This document shows positions 32,200 through 41,258 of a stretch of DNA of 50,224 nt, piece by piece. The first letter of the stretch is position 1. The number at the start of each line of letters is the position of its first letter. Position numbers and translations under genes: made by a program. The notes below the pieces were generated by a model that worked only from the letters and a program-made list of their open reading frames with translations, did no database searches and was not told where the DNA came from. The stretch is from Planctomycetota bacterium (GTDB lineage: Bacteria > Planctomycetota > Uabimicrobiia > Uabimicrobiales > Uabimicrobiaceae): positions 1 through 50,224 of the forward strand of contig JAJDCR010000099.1 of the NCBI GenBank assembly GCA_029260735.1. Direction: 5' to 3'.

Positions 32200-35100
32200 T
32201 TACTCTAGTTTTTCCAAAAAATCACGATATTGGGTTTGTTTAGGAAAAAATTCAATAGCTTTTTCAAGGGCTTCTCGAAGTTCTTCTTTTTCAGAAGAAA
32301 AACTTCGCATGTAAAGATCTGCTTCTACCCGAGCTAAGCTCTTTTGTATGTTTAGTCGTACTTTCTTTTTCTTTAATCTCTTAACTAAGGCAAGAGATTG
32401 CTTATCTTCCTTGAGTTGATAGTAAACTAAGCAAAGATAAAATATTGTTTCCGTAGAGGGGACAGTTCTTTGAAACCAAGTGCGAGCTTCTGTCCAATTT
32501 TTTTCGGTATAGAAAATTTTGCTCAAGTAGCGAGCTGCCAGCTTTTTTGCTTTTGCCGGAAAAGGCGAAGGTAAATCTTCTTGCCAGGGAATTTGAAGAA
32601 GAGCCTTCGCTAAAGGAAAGTCTTTTTTCTTATAAGCCTTGGCTGCCTCTGAAAAGATATAAGAGCTTTTTCCCGAGAAAGCTTTTAAGGCCTCTGAGCG
32701 ATGAGAGGAATCGGGGTAGTTGCTCAGAAAAAGAGCCCAAGGAATTGTCCTTGTTTTTGCCTCTAAGGTTAAAATTCTTTTATACTCTTGTTCTTCTTGG
32801 TAACTTTTTTCCAAGTTTACAAAACGTTCCTCTTCATCTAGAGATAGCTGTTCCAGTTCAACTAAGATTTTCTCTACCTCTTCCAAAGAACCTTCTTCCA
32901 TAAAGTTTTCTGCAGAACGGAGTTTTTCATCTAAAAGGGCTTCGTACTTTTCTTTTGGCTTGGGAGAACCTTCTACCTTTATAGCCAAAGGAAGCTTATC
33001 TAAGATAAGTCTAGCTGCGACAATATTTTTATCAACGATGTGCTCTTTAAATTTCCCCCATAAGGCTTCCGTTTCTCTTTGCTGCTCTAGTCGTTGTTTT
33101 GCTGCGATGAGAAAGTTTTGTCCCCAAGAAAACCCTTCTTCCGATAATTTTTTTTGAGAATTTTCTAATAACTCTACCGCTTTTTCCCAACTCTCTTCGG
33201 TAAAAGCTTCTTTTCCTTCTCGGGCCAAAGTTGTTGCCGTAAGAAAATTTTTATACCGTTTTAGAGAAGACATTTCCTCTAGCTCTTGAAATACTTTCTC
33301 TGCCTCTGTGAAGCTGGCACCGATGAAAAGCACCTCTCCTTCTTTGAATAGGCTTTGTTCTTTCTGTTTATCTTGCCATTTTTTTTCGATATCATTTACT
33401 ATAGCAGGAGAAAGATAAGTTTCTTTTAATTGAGCAATAAGACTGGGTACTTGATCACTTTCGTCCAGACTAGAAGCTGTCTTTATAGCCAACTGATAGT
33501 CACTTAATCTTCCTATTTTCTGCCCCAATAACTCTTCCAATTTTTTGTGCCAGGGTTGAGTAAAACCAAGTATTTTTTCTCGCGTTTCCGAGGGGATTTT
33601 ATCTTCTACTGGTTGTAAAAGAAGCTGAGGTTCTAACCAACGAGGAAGAGAATGGAGCCATATTTTTTCCATTTTAGACAGAGATTGTTGGGCCTGATTA
33701 AAATCACGAACTTGAAGAGCTTTTTCAAATATTTGAGAATGGTTTTGATTTTCCTCGTAAGCTTGGTAGCCAAGTCCTCCTCCGACAAGTGCACTAAGTA
33801 AAAGAAGAACAAAACTAGCTTTGCTCAGTTTCCAACAAAAACTAAAAAATCCGCCTTTATCTTTTTTCGCTAGGAAAAGAGCCTTTCGATACTTTTGAGC
33901 ATCTGAGTAGCGTTTAGTTGGTTTTTTCTCTAGCCCTTTAAGAATAAAATTGTTCAGAGCAGGACTGATTTTACTATTGAGAGATCTGGGAGAAGCAGGA
34001 GATTTATCGGTATGACCAACTAAAATCTCTCGAGCTTGACCAGAAAAAAGTTTTTGCCCTGTGACCATTTCATAAAAAATAGTACTCAATGAATAAAGGT
34101 CACTTCTGGAATCTACACCTGGATTTCTTTTAATTTGTTCAGGAGACAAATAATCAGGACGTCCCAGAAGCAAATCCTGATTAAAAGGAGAAGATGGATT
34201 GCCCGGAGATATTTTTCCTAATCCAAAATGGAGAACACGAAGAAAATTTTCATCTCCTTTTTTCTCGACCAGGATATTATCAGGACGAATATTGTGGTGG
34301 ACAATTTTTTGATCATGGGCTTCTTCGAGAACCGAGAGAATTTGTAAAACCATCTGACATGCCTCTTGCACTTTCATCGTTTTATTTTTTTGCATGAGTT
34401 TGTCTAAAGGAATTCCAGAGGAGAAGTCCATTGTATAATAGGGACGTCCTTGGGAGGTCTCTCCAAAATCTCGAACTTGAATAGCATGAGAATGGCGAAA
34501 CTCCATCGCTGTCTCAATTTCGGGAATAAATTGTCGGCGAAATTTTTCGTTTTTAGTAAGCTTGTGACTGAGTATCTTTAAAGCAAAGTATTTTCGTTTG
34601 GGAGATAAAATGTGCTGAACCTTATAAACTTTGCCTAAGCTTCCTTCTCCTATTAAGGAAATAATTTTGTATTTGTTACCGATGATTCTCTCTTGACTAG
34701 GAGCTAAAACATCTTGGTCATCAATAACTGTAACCCGAGAGGAAAACTCTTCAGGATTCTCTTCCGAATTTTCTTCCAAGTCATTGATTGTCGGCAAATC
34801 AAGAGGAACTTCAATAAGGGTGTCTTCTTCTGAGCGAGGAAGAGAATCTCTGATTGCCGTTTTACCTGCTGACTTTTTATCTACGGAAGGATGACCAACA
34901 AGATTTGACTCTTCCAAAATAGTAGCATCTGCTTGGAAATCAGTAAAAGCGTCCATTTTTCTTGAGGAAAGAAATTCTTTTTTCTCTTCTAAATTTGAAG
35001 CTGCTGCTGCCATAATGCTCGAATCACTAATGCGTAAATCGGTATCGCTAATGGTCGCTTCTAAATCTTCTTCCGGTTCTAAGAGTTTGATATCTTGTAG

Positions 35101-36843
35101 CTGAGCATCGCTAATGGTTGCTTCCATATCCTTATTTTTGTCAAATATAAACTGAGGATCAAGATTGGCATCACTTATTGTCGCTTCTAAGTTCTCTTCG
35201 TAATATTCATTACCTTCATTACTAATAAGAGCGGGCTCGTCAAGATCTATTTTTGCATCACTTAGGGTTGCTTCCATATCTCGACTTCTTTCCAAGATAA
35301 GCTGAGGATCTAAGTTTTGATCATTAGCAGTAGCTTCCCGGTCGTTCTCTTCATCACTAACAAGAGTAGGATTTTCGAGATTCATTTCCACATCGCTGAG
35401 AGTCGCTTCCATATCGTCGTTTCTTTCCAGAATAAGTTGCGCCTCACTTACTGTCGCGTCATCTAACTCTTGCGCAGTTGCAATAATACTGGAGTCACTA
35501 ATACGTAAATCGACATCACTAACCGTTGCTTCTAAGTCGTCAAAATTTGGTTTAAGCGGTGAAATATTCTCATTAAAATTCACAGTTTCTTGTTGGTATT
35601 CGGCCAGTTGGCCCAGAACATCATCGATATTTGGGTCGTTGAGAGTCATTGCCATGTCGTTCATATTAACGACTGGATCATTTACAGTCAACTCAGGGTC
35701 TTCGTGATTTTCTTCCGAAAAAGACTCATCTTCCATTGCCTCAGCAAAATGAGAGTCTACTCCACTGGTATCTTGTTTTTGGTCTGCCGAAATTAAAACC
35801 GGAGCACTGGGGGTCACCTCTTCTGAGGTAATAACAATAGGATTTGTCAGATTCTCTGGAGGAGTTTTAGATGCACTAAAAATAACAGGAGCGCTGGAGA
35901 AAACCTCTCCAGATTCTTCCGCCCAATTTGCATCACTTAGAGAGCGATTAGGATTACTATCTTGATTACTATCTTGGGGAGCACTTCTTAAAAGATAGGA
36001 TTCATCAAATACTTCTTCTGCTTCTAATTCATCTGAGTCATATAAAGAAGCCATTTCTTCCGAAAAAAGAGAAACCTCTTGAGCAGCTAAAGTTTCTCTC
36101 TCGCCTTGTTGCTCTGTGGCCGCACGAAGTAAATAAGAGTCTTCATAAGCTTCTTCTGCCATAAGAGCGGAATTTTGAGCATTTTCCATTAAGTAGGAAT
36201 CACTAAATGCTTCTTCTGCCTCCAGCGAAAAGGAATTTTCTTCCTCATTTTCGCGAGTAATGGTAATTCCTTGAACACTGTATTCTGTCGTGAGAGAGCT
36301 TTCGGAGCTTTCTTTGACTACCTCTGTTGATTCCGTTGAGGGTTCTATAACAGCTATAGCCTCAATAATTTCTGATGAATCACTCTCTTCTATTTTTTGC
36401 TCTATATCCTCTGCCTTTTCAATACCCAATTCCATTGAATCAGAAAGACTTTCTTCTGCCAATAAATCCAAATTCTGCCGATCAAGATCTTCACCGGGTT
36501 CTAAAAAACAGGAATCAGAAAAAGCTTCTTCAGCTTGTAGTTCTGTTGAAGAAACAGGAATAGAGCTTATTTTTACAGAAGATTGTCGTGCGATTTCTTC
36601 TGAGTTATCTTGAAAAGAAGCTATTTTTTCCTCTTCTTTTCTCTTTTCTTCCTCTTCTAGGGAAGAGATTTCTCTTTGATCTTCTTTTGAACCAGAAACG
36701 GCGATCTCTGAAAGAGATGAGACGCGAAGTTCATCTTGAGAAGACCGTAGCTCCTTCGAAAAATCATGCAACTCCGTTTTTAGCTTACGGGCTTTTTCGA
36801 GAATCTCATCTAGCTCTTTTTTCCTATTTTTGCGATTTTCCAT
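32200..36843 (-). CDS. giant membrane pseudokinase with TxxD repeat array
   Basis: 1547 residues. Residues 1-700 are acidic and low-complexity with two repeat families: AEEAFSDSYLL-like (about 100-285) and EATxSD-like (about 380-605). A Hanks-type kinase fold spans about 725-990: Gly loop LIGEGSLGKVY, Lys756 in FALKIL, but HRD reads HHN (Asn851) and DFG reads HFG (His872). The catalytic base and metal-binding Asp are both missing, so phosphotransfer is unlikely. SPEQ and DLYSLS motifs remain. A TM helix lies near 1008-1026, followed by a helical TPR-like region to the end. ATG 36843 is preferred over TTG 36855. It may act as a phosphorylated scaffold; see findings. Confidence 0.88.
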   Translation of the reverse strand: MENRKNRKKELDEILEKARKLKTELHDFSKELRSSQDELRVSSLSEIAVSGSKEDQREISSLEEEEKRKEEEKIASFQDNSEEIARQSSVKISSIPVSSTELQAEEAFSDSCFLEPGEDLDRQNLDLLAEESLSDSMELGIEKAEDIEQKIEESDSSEIIEAIAVIEPSTESTEVVKESSESSLTTEYSVQGITITRENEEENSFSLEAEEAFSDSYLMENAQNSALMAEEAYEDSYLLRAATEQQGERETLAAQEVSLFSEEMASLYDSDELEAEEVFDESYLLRSAPQDSNQDSNPNRSLSDANWAEESGEVFSSAPVIFSASKTPPENLTNPIVITSEEVTPSAPVLISADQKQDTSGVDSHFAEAMEDESFSEENHEDPELTVNDPVVNMNDMAMTLNDPNIDDVLGQLAEYQQETVNFNENISPLKPNFDDLEATVSDVDLRISDSSIIATAQELDDATVSEAQLILERNDDMEATLSDVEMNLENPTLVSDEENDREATANDQNLDPQLILERSRDMEATLSDAKIDLDEPALISNEGNEYYEENLEATISDANLDPQFIFDKNKDMEATISDAQLQDIKLLEPEEDLEATISDTDLRISDSSIMAAAASNLEEKKEFLSSRKMDAFTDFQADATILEESNLVGHPSVDKKSAGKTAIRDSLPRSEEDTLIEVPLDLPTINDLEENSEENPEEFSSRVTVIDDQDVLAPSQERIIGNKYKIISLIGEGSLGKVYKVQHILSPKRKYFALKILSHKLTKNEKFRRQFIPEIETAMEFRHSHAIQVRDFGETSQGRPYYTMDFSSGIPLDKLMQKNKTMKVQEACQMVLQILSVLEEAHDQKIVHHNIRPDNILVEKKGDENFLRVLHFGLGKISPGNPSSPFNQDLLLGRPDYLSPEQIKRNPGVDSRSDLYSLSTIFYEMVTGQKLFSGQAREILVGHTDKSPASPRSLNSKISPALNNFILKGLEKKPTKRYSDAQKYRKALFLAKKDKGGFFSFCWKLSKASFVLLLLSALVGGGLGYQAYEENQNHSQIFEKALQVRDFNQAQQSLSKMEKIWLHSLPRWLEPQLLLQPVEDKIPSETREKILGFTQPWHKKLEELLGQKIGRLSDYQLAIKTASSLDESDQVPSLIAQLKETYLSPAIVNDIEKKWQDKQKEQSLFKEGEVLFIGASFTEAEKVFQELEEMSSLKRYKNFLTATTLAREGKEAFTEESWEKAVELLENSQKKLSEEGFSWGQNFLIAAKQRLEQQRETEALWGKFKEHIVDKNIVAARLILDKLPLAIKVEGSPKPKEKYEALLDEKLRSAENFMEEGSLEEVEKILVELEQLSLDEEERFVNLEKSYQEEQEYKRILTLEAKTRTIPWALFLSNYPDSSHRSEALKAFSGKSSYIFSEAAKAYKKKDFPLAKALLQIPWQEDLPSPFPAKAKKLAARYLSKIFYTEKNWTEARTWFQRTVPSTETIFYLCLVYYQLKEDKQSLALVKRLKKKKVRLNIQKSLARVEADLYMRSFSSEKEELREALEKAIEFFPKQTQYRDFLEKLE

Positions 36844-36911
36844 TGTGTGTCCCAAAAATCTGGTATCTCTTGTCTAAGGCTATCTTGAAAATAATTATCT
36901 AAGTGTAGCCT

Positions 36912-36956
36912 TCTAGGGGAGCAGACGAAAAATTGTTTTCGATTGGCTCCCCTAGA
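36912..36956. terminator. strong two-part hairpin upstream of the pseudokinase gene
   Basis: TCTAGGGGAGC (36912-36922) pairs with GCTCCCCTAGA (36946-36956), and inside it CGAAAA (36926-36931) pairs with TTTTCG (36936-36941). It lies between the M1 peptidase stop and the pseudokinase start on the minus strand. It has no T-run on that strand, so it could be an attenuator or leader structure. Confidence 0.45.
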
Positions 36957-36972
36957 CCTCTCCTCTGTGGCG

Positions 36973-37019
36973 GACTTTTCTATTTTTTGTTATACTAACA
37001 AAAATTCAATGAAAAGTCG
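36973..37019. terminator. nested palindrome just after the M1 peptidase gene
   Basis: GACTTTTC (36973-36980) pairs with GAAAAGTC (37012-37019), enclosing TTTTTGTTA (36984-36992) and TAACAAAAA (36996-37004). It begins 4 nt past the stop at 37023 on the minus strand. It is AT-rich, so it could be a weak terminator or an operator for the downstream gene. Confidence 0.4.
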
Positions 37020-37022
37020 AAC

Positions 37023-39482
37023 CTACTTATTAATTTTCTCAATGGCTTTTTTCGCAGCTATTTGAACATGACTAAAAGGGTCTTGCTCAACTACTTCAAT
37101 TAAGCTAGTAATAGCTGCAGAAACCTTGAGTTTCCCTAAAAGAGCAATGCTTTTTTGACGAACCTTCACGTAAGGGTCTTTTAGGTAAGGCAGAAGATAT
37201 AGAGCCGCTTCCTCCTGTTCTTCCTTTTGTATTTCGTAAAACGCTTCAAAAGCAGCGAGACGACAAGGGGCTGGCTTTCCATAAAGCATCCAATCTTTCA
37301 CTGTTTCGAGAGACTTGTCATCCCCTATATCTCCCAGGACTTCTATCGCTGCAGAGCGAATGATTTCCTTAGGAGAATCCATTCCTAAAGCTTCTTTGAT
37401 CATTTTGTCTAACTCTGCTTGAGAAAAAGCTATTTCTTCTTCCCTTTCTTCTTCCGTTTCTTCTTCTTCGGCCAAATAAGACAATGTCTTTAAAGACGCG
37501 GCTTGCACGCCGTAAGAAAGGTCTTCGGAAAACAACTTTTTTGCTCGGAGGATAACTTCCGTATTCTCAGAGCTACTAATCTCTCCCAATGAGCTCATAC
37601 TGGCCGCGCGAACCAAGGCATCCGGATCATTTGTTCCTTCCAACAAAGCCTCAATCGCGAGAGGAGATTCAATTTTCCCCAAAGCATAAGCTACTTCTTG
37701 TCTCACAGCGTAAAAACTATCTTTAACGAGAGTTTCTCTAAGAGCTTCTAAAGCAGCTTTTTCGGGATATTTAGAAAGAGCCTTGGCGGCAGCTAAACGC
37801 CCCCATATGTCGTTGTCATGGAGGAGTTGGTAAATCCACTCTTTATTTTCTTTATGAAACTCGATTTCCTTAAGAACTTTACCACCTTTGTCAAAAGCCA
37901 CTAAAAGAGGTTCTTTAGAACAAGGAAAATAAAGTTGGCTACTTTTTTGGTCAAGCCAAACTCGATAGTTTTGACTTTTTTCTGAAGTATGTATTTCTAT
38001 ATTAACAGGAACTCGGAAAAGCTCTCCTTTTTGAGTTTGTTCAACTTTGATAGCTAACATTTTTGTATCTTTTTGCCAACCCCAACTCGCTTTAAATTTA
38101 GGATGCCCTGCTCGAACAACCCATTGGTCAAAAAACCATTTTAGATTTTTTCCACTGGCATCTTCAAAAGAGTAGCGTAAATCATCTGTTGTAACAACTC
38201 GATTCTGGTTTCGTTTAACATACAGTTGAACACCTCGCCAAAAATCTTTCTCCCCTAAAACATCTCGCAGCATATGCAAAACCCAACCTCCCTTGGCATA
38301 GGCATGGCTATCAAAAATATCTTCAAGATCTTCGTAATTATCCCAAATCATGCTGTGAGTGTCACTTTCAATGTACCAATCATAGGATAATCGCATCTCT
38401 TGTTTATAGTAGTCGGGTCCTTTATCATGCTCCATCCAAATCGCTTCAAAAAAAGTGGCGAAACCTTCATTGAGCCAAAGGTGAGACCAGTTTCGACAAG
38501 TAATCCAGTTGCCAAACCACTGATGGATTAGTTCATGAGCAATTAAAGTGTCGTGGTTTCCATCTAGGTCAGCTCGGTCGTCTTGAATTGTATGGGCAGC
38601 TAATGTCGTTGAAGTAATATTTTCCATACCGCCAAAAAGAAAGTCCGTGACAGGAGTTTGGGCATATTTTTTGTAAGGGTAAGGATAGCCAATTTTTTCT
38701 TCAAAAAGATGTAGCATCTCAGGAGTTTTTTGAAAGGCACGCATAGCTTTTGCCACGTCTTTTTCTTGCACGTAATAGTGAAGATCAACATCCTTTGCTT
38801 CGTCTTCAATTTTAACAAAATCGCCAATAACTAGACTCACCAAATAAGAAACGTAAGGTTCGTCCATCTTCCAGTGGTAGGTATTCCAATCATTGGCTTC
38901 CTCAATACTGTCCAAAACCCCATTGGATATAACCAAGTATGGTTTACGGACTCGAACTTTGATATCTGAGGTGGAACGAACATTAGGATAATCATAACAA
39001 GGAAACCAATAGTGGTTATCTTCTGCTTGACCTTGGGTCCAAATCTGATAGGGTTTTTTAGGATACCCATGATCAGGACGAACAAAGTAAATACCTCGGC
39101 GAGGTCTTACTTCATAGAAAACAGAAAGAATAAAGCTATCTTTTCGGGTGTACTTTTTGTCTAAAGTAATAATGAGATGTCGTTTTTGGTGAGTATAAGT
39201 GAGAGTTTTATCTGTGTTTTCTGTGTTTTCTGTGTTTTCTTTGTTGATGCTAACCTTTTGGATGTCCATTTCTTCAGCATCTAAGGTAATTTTTTGAACA
39301 TCATCCCAAAGAGGAGTCATTTTGTAGCTGACCTTCCCCCAAATGCGCCCGGTTTTCTCATCTAAGGAAATATCCATATGAAGATGATCTAATGAGACAG
39401 TCTGATGAGGAGGATTCCAAACAGGTTCTGCCCCTAAACTTGCCAGTAAAAATAAAAGACAAAAAAGCATTTGTAATCTCAT
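37023..39482 (-). CDS. secreted M1 aminopeptidase with C-terminal HEAT repeats
   Basis: 819-residue zinc aminopeptidase of the M1 (gluzincin) family. Signal peptide residues 1-18 (LLFLLASLGA). The substrate motif GGMEN is at 284-288 and HELIH at 316-320 with Glu339 in NEGFA as third zinc ligand, all intact, so removal of N-terminal residues from peptides is expected in the periplasm. Instead of the usual helical domain IV, the C-terminus (about 575-819) is a HEAT/PBS-type array (AAAKALSKYPEKAALEALRE, then AVRQEVAYALGKIESPLAIE). A KENTENTENTD run at 81-91 comes from a 9-bp tandem repeat. AAGGAG lies before the ATG. Last gene of a four-peptidase run on the minus strand. Confidence 0.93.
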   Translation of the reverse strand: MRLQMLFCLLFLLASLGAEPVWNPPHQTVSLDHLHMDISLDEKTGRIWGKVSYKMTPLWDDVQKITLDAEEMDIQKVSINKENTENTENTDKTLTYTHQKRHLIITLDKKYTRKDSFILSVFYEVRPRRGIYFVRPDHGYPKKPYQIWTQGQAEDNHYWFPCYDYPNVRSTSDIKVRVRKPYLVISNGVLDSIEEANDWNTYHWKMDEPYVSYLVSLVIGDFVKIEDEAKDVDLHYYVQEKDVAKAMRAFQKTPEMLHLFEEKIGYPYPYKKYAQTPVTDFLFGGMENITSTTLAAHTIQDDRADLDGNHDTLIAHELIHQWFGNWITCRNWSHLWLNEGFATFFEAIWMEHDKGPDYYKQEMRLSYDWYIESDTHSMIWDNYEDLEDIFDSHAYAKGGWVLHMLRDVLGEKDFWRGVQLYVKRNQNRVVTTDDLRYSFEDASGKNLKWFFDQWVVRAGHPKFKASWGWQKDTKMLAIKVEQTQKGELFRVPVNIEIHTSEKSQNYRVWLDQKSSQLYFPCSKEPLLVAFDKGGKVLKEIEFHKENKEWIYQLLHDNDIWGRLAAAKALSKYPEKAALEALRETLVKDSFYAVRQEVAYALGKIESPLAIEALLEGTNDPDALVRAASMSSLGEISSSENTEVILRAKKLFSEDLSYGVQAASLKTLSYLAEEEETEEEREEEIAFSQAELDKMIKEALGMDSPKEIIRSAAIEVLGDIGDDKSLETVKDWMLYGKPAPCRLAAFEAFYEIQKEEQEEAALYLLPYLKDPYVKVRQKSIALLGKLKVSAAITSLIEVVEQDPFSHVQIAAKKAIEKINK

Positions 39483-39506
39483 TATGAGTTTCTCCTTAGT
39501 TTATAT

Positions 39507-41195
39507 TTACTCACTTCTCAGCTCTACTTGACGACGTAATACTCCGGCTCGTTCAGAAAAAATTTCGACAGAGACAGTCCCTCCCTTAGGAGCATAGACG
39601 ATCCAATCAATTCGCGCTCGGTTGTCTGTAGGAGATGAACTAGCATAGCTGATGTCCAATTTATTAGAACGTCCTTCTAAATGCCCCAGAGCCTCTTTCT
39701 GCTTACCACTTTTTAAACTGGTTCCTTCCGGTAAAGACAGTTTTGCTTGAACAGGGTTAATGGCACCTATTTTTTTGGCCTGCTCAGAAATGTAAGTCGG
39801 TAAAAAACCAGTATTTTCAATAAGAGCTCTTATTTGAAAATGATCTTCTCCCAGAGCGGATACTTCTAGTTTACGCCACTTTAAGTGAGGAGCTAAGGAG
39901 GCAAACTCTAGGATAAAATCTACTTGGGGAGCAATTTCTTTTTCCAGAAGATGATGAGGAGGATTCCGCCATGTATACATATGCTGCCAACCTCCTAACT
40001 CAACCTCACCTAGCTGAGGATGCTGGCACTTGTACCAAGAAACTAAGCGATCGTTGGCTTCTTTTTGAGCAAACTCCAATATTTTGTAGTCATCTTCCAA
40101 GGAATGTTTACGCAACCATCCTATAAAGTTTTTTTCTTCATTTTTCTCTTTTATACCTGCAGCAGAGGGAAGATCCCACAACTCAATCGTAAAAGAAAAA
40201 ATCCCTTTTTGTTCAAAAACCCAATCGTCAAAAGCTCCTGTAATAACCTCGTTTGGATGATACTTAAAATCGTGAAAAACAGAAACACAGGGGTAGTTTG
40301 TTTTTGCTGTGCCAATTTCCCCAATCGCTTCGTACACCCAAAGATCATTAGTGGGCATTTCGTTATCTGTTTTTCCACTGAATGGCCGCAAAATAACTCG
40401 ACTGAAAGTGTGGTAAGTTAAAGCACCGTAGATATTGTGATGTTCGGCAAAAAACTTTAAAACTGCTTGGATTTCGGGCTCTGATCCAGGATGATCTCCC
40501 GCTCCTTTTTGAACTCCATCTGGTCTCCAGTCTTTGGGGAAGTTGCGATTAAAGTCTAAGCTATTAACAGAACTGGCTTGAGAGATAATATCTGGGTCAA
40601 AATTTTTAAATACGCCCTCAGAAAACATTCTGTAGTAAGTTCCCCCCTCTTCACTAGGGCCTCGTTTAACCATTAAGCGAGGATCTCGGTCGCACTCCTT
40701 CCAATCTCCCGTAGGGTCTTTTACCCTCATCTGGAGAATACGTCCATCTTCATCAAAATCTTCGACTTGAATGCCTTGTTCTAAGTGATCAAATAAAGGA
40801 CGAGTTCCCGATCGATAGTGCTTGGGATTTTTGCTTAGGGCAAGTGCAGCTCCATCTGGGTTAAGCCGAGGGACTGCATAAATCGCAATGCGGTCTAAAA
40901 GTTGCTTGAGTTGATCATCTTGTTTATATCTTTGAGTAATATTATGAATAAGATACAAAACCAAGGCAGAAGAGGCCACTTCTGTTGAGTGAATATTACC
41001 GTCTACCCAAAAACCAGGTTTTTCTATATCAGGCTCTGTATTCTTGCCACTAATCACAATTAATGGAATATTCCGCCCTTCATGGGACTCGCCTAAACTT
41101 CTCATTTCTAAAATGTCAGAATAATTTTCGACTAACCACTGGAGTCGAGCGTCCAGCTCTTCATTGTTGTAGTAAACATCAAAACGTATATCCAT
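39507..41195 (-). CDS. M14 zinc carboxypeptidase
   Basis: 562-residue metallocarboxypeptidase. Zinc ligands can be assigned: His69 and Glu72 in GNIHSTEVA, His262 in LTYHTFSR. The catalytic Glu338 lies in FTIELWD, and LDFNRNFP supplies the substrate Asn-Arg pair. The N-terminal part shows the typical RSLGESHEGRNIPLIVI. The last ~150 residues form a beta-rich extension (LKWRKLEVSALGEDHFQIRA) as in several bacterial M14 enzymes. There is no signal peptide although both flanking peptidases are exported, so either it acts in the cytosol or the start lies elsewhere. No clear ribosome-binding site precedes 41195. It is 24 nt upstream of the M1 gene, so they are probably cotranscribed. Confidence 0.9.
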   Translation of the reverse strand: MDIRFDVYYNNEELDARLQWLVENYSDILEMRSLGESHEGRNIPLIVISGKNTEPDIEKPGFWVDGNIHSTEVASSALVLYLIHNITQRYKQDDQLKQLLDRIAIYAVPRLNPDGAALALSKNPKHYRSGTRPLFDHLEQGIQVEDFDEDGRILQMRVKDPTGDWKECDRDPRLMVKRGPSEEGGTYYRMFSEGVFKNFDPDIISQASSVNSLDFNRNFPKDWRPDGVQKGAGDHPGSEPEIQAVLKFFAEHHNIYGALTYHTFSRVILRPFSGKTDNEMPTNDLWVYEAIGEIGTAKTNYPCVSVFHDFKYHPNEVITGAFDDWVFEQKGIFSFTIELWDLPSAAGIKEKNEEKNFIGWLRKHSLEDDYKILEFAQKEANDRLVSWYKCQHPQLGEVELGGWQHMYTWRNPPHHLLEKEIAPQVDFILEFASLAPHLKWRKLEVSALGEDHFQIRALIENTGFLPTYISEQAKKIGAINPVQAKLSLPEGTSLKSGKQKEALGHLEGRSNKLDISYASSSPTDNRARIDWIVYAPKGGTVSVEIFSERAGVLRRQVELRSE

Positions 41196-41258
41196 ATCTA
41201 TTGGATTCTAGGAGGAAGAAATCCTCTAAGAACACTTTCCTTTCTATCAAAAAAACTC

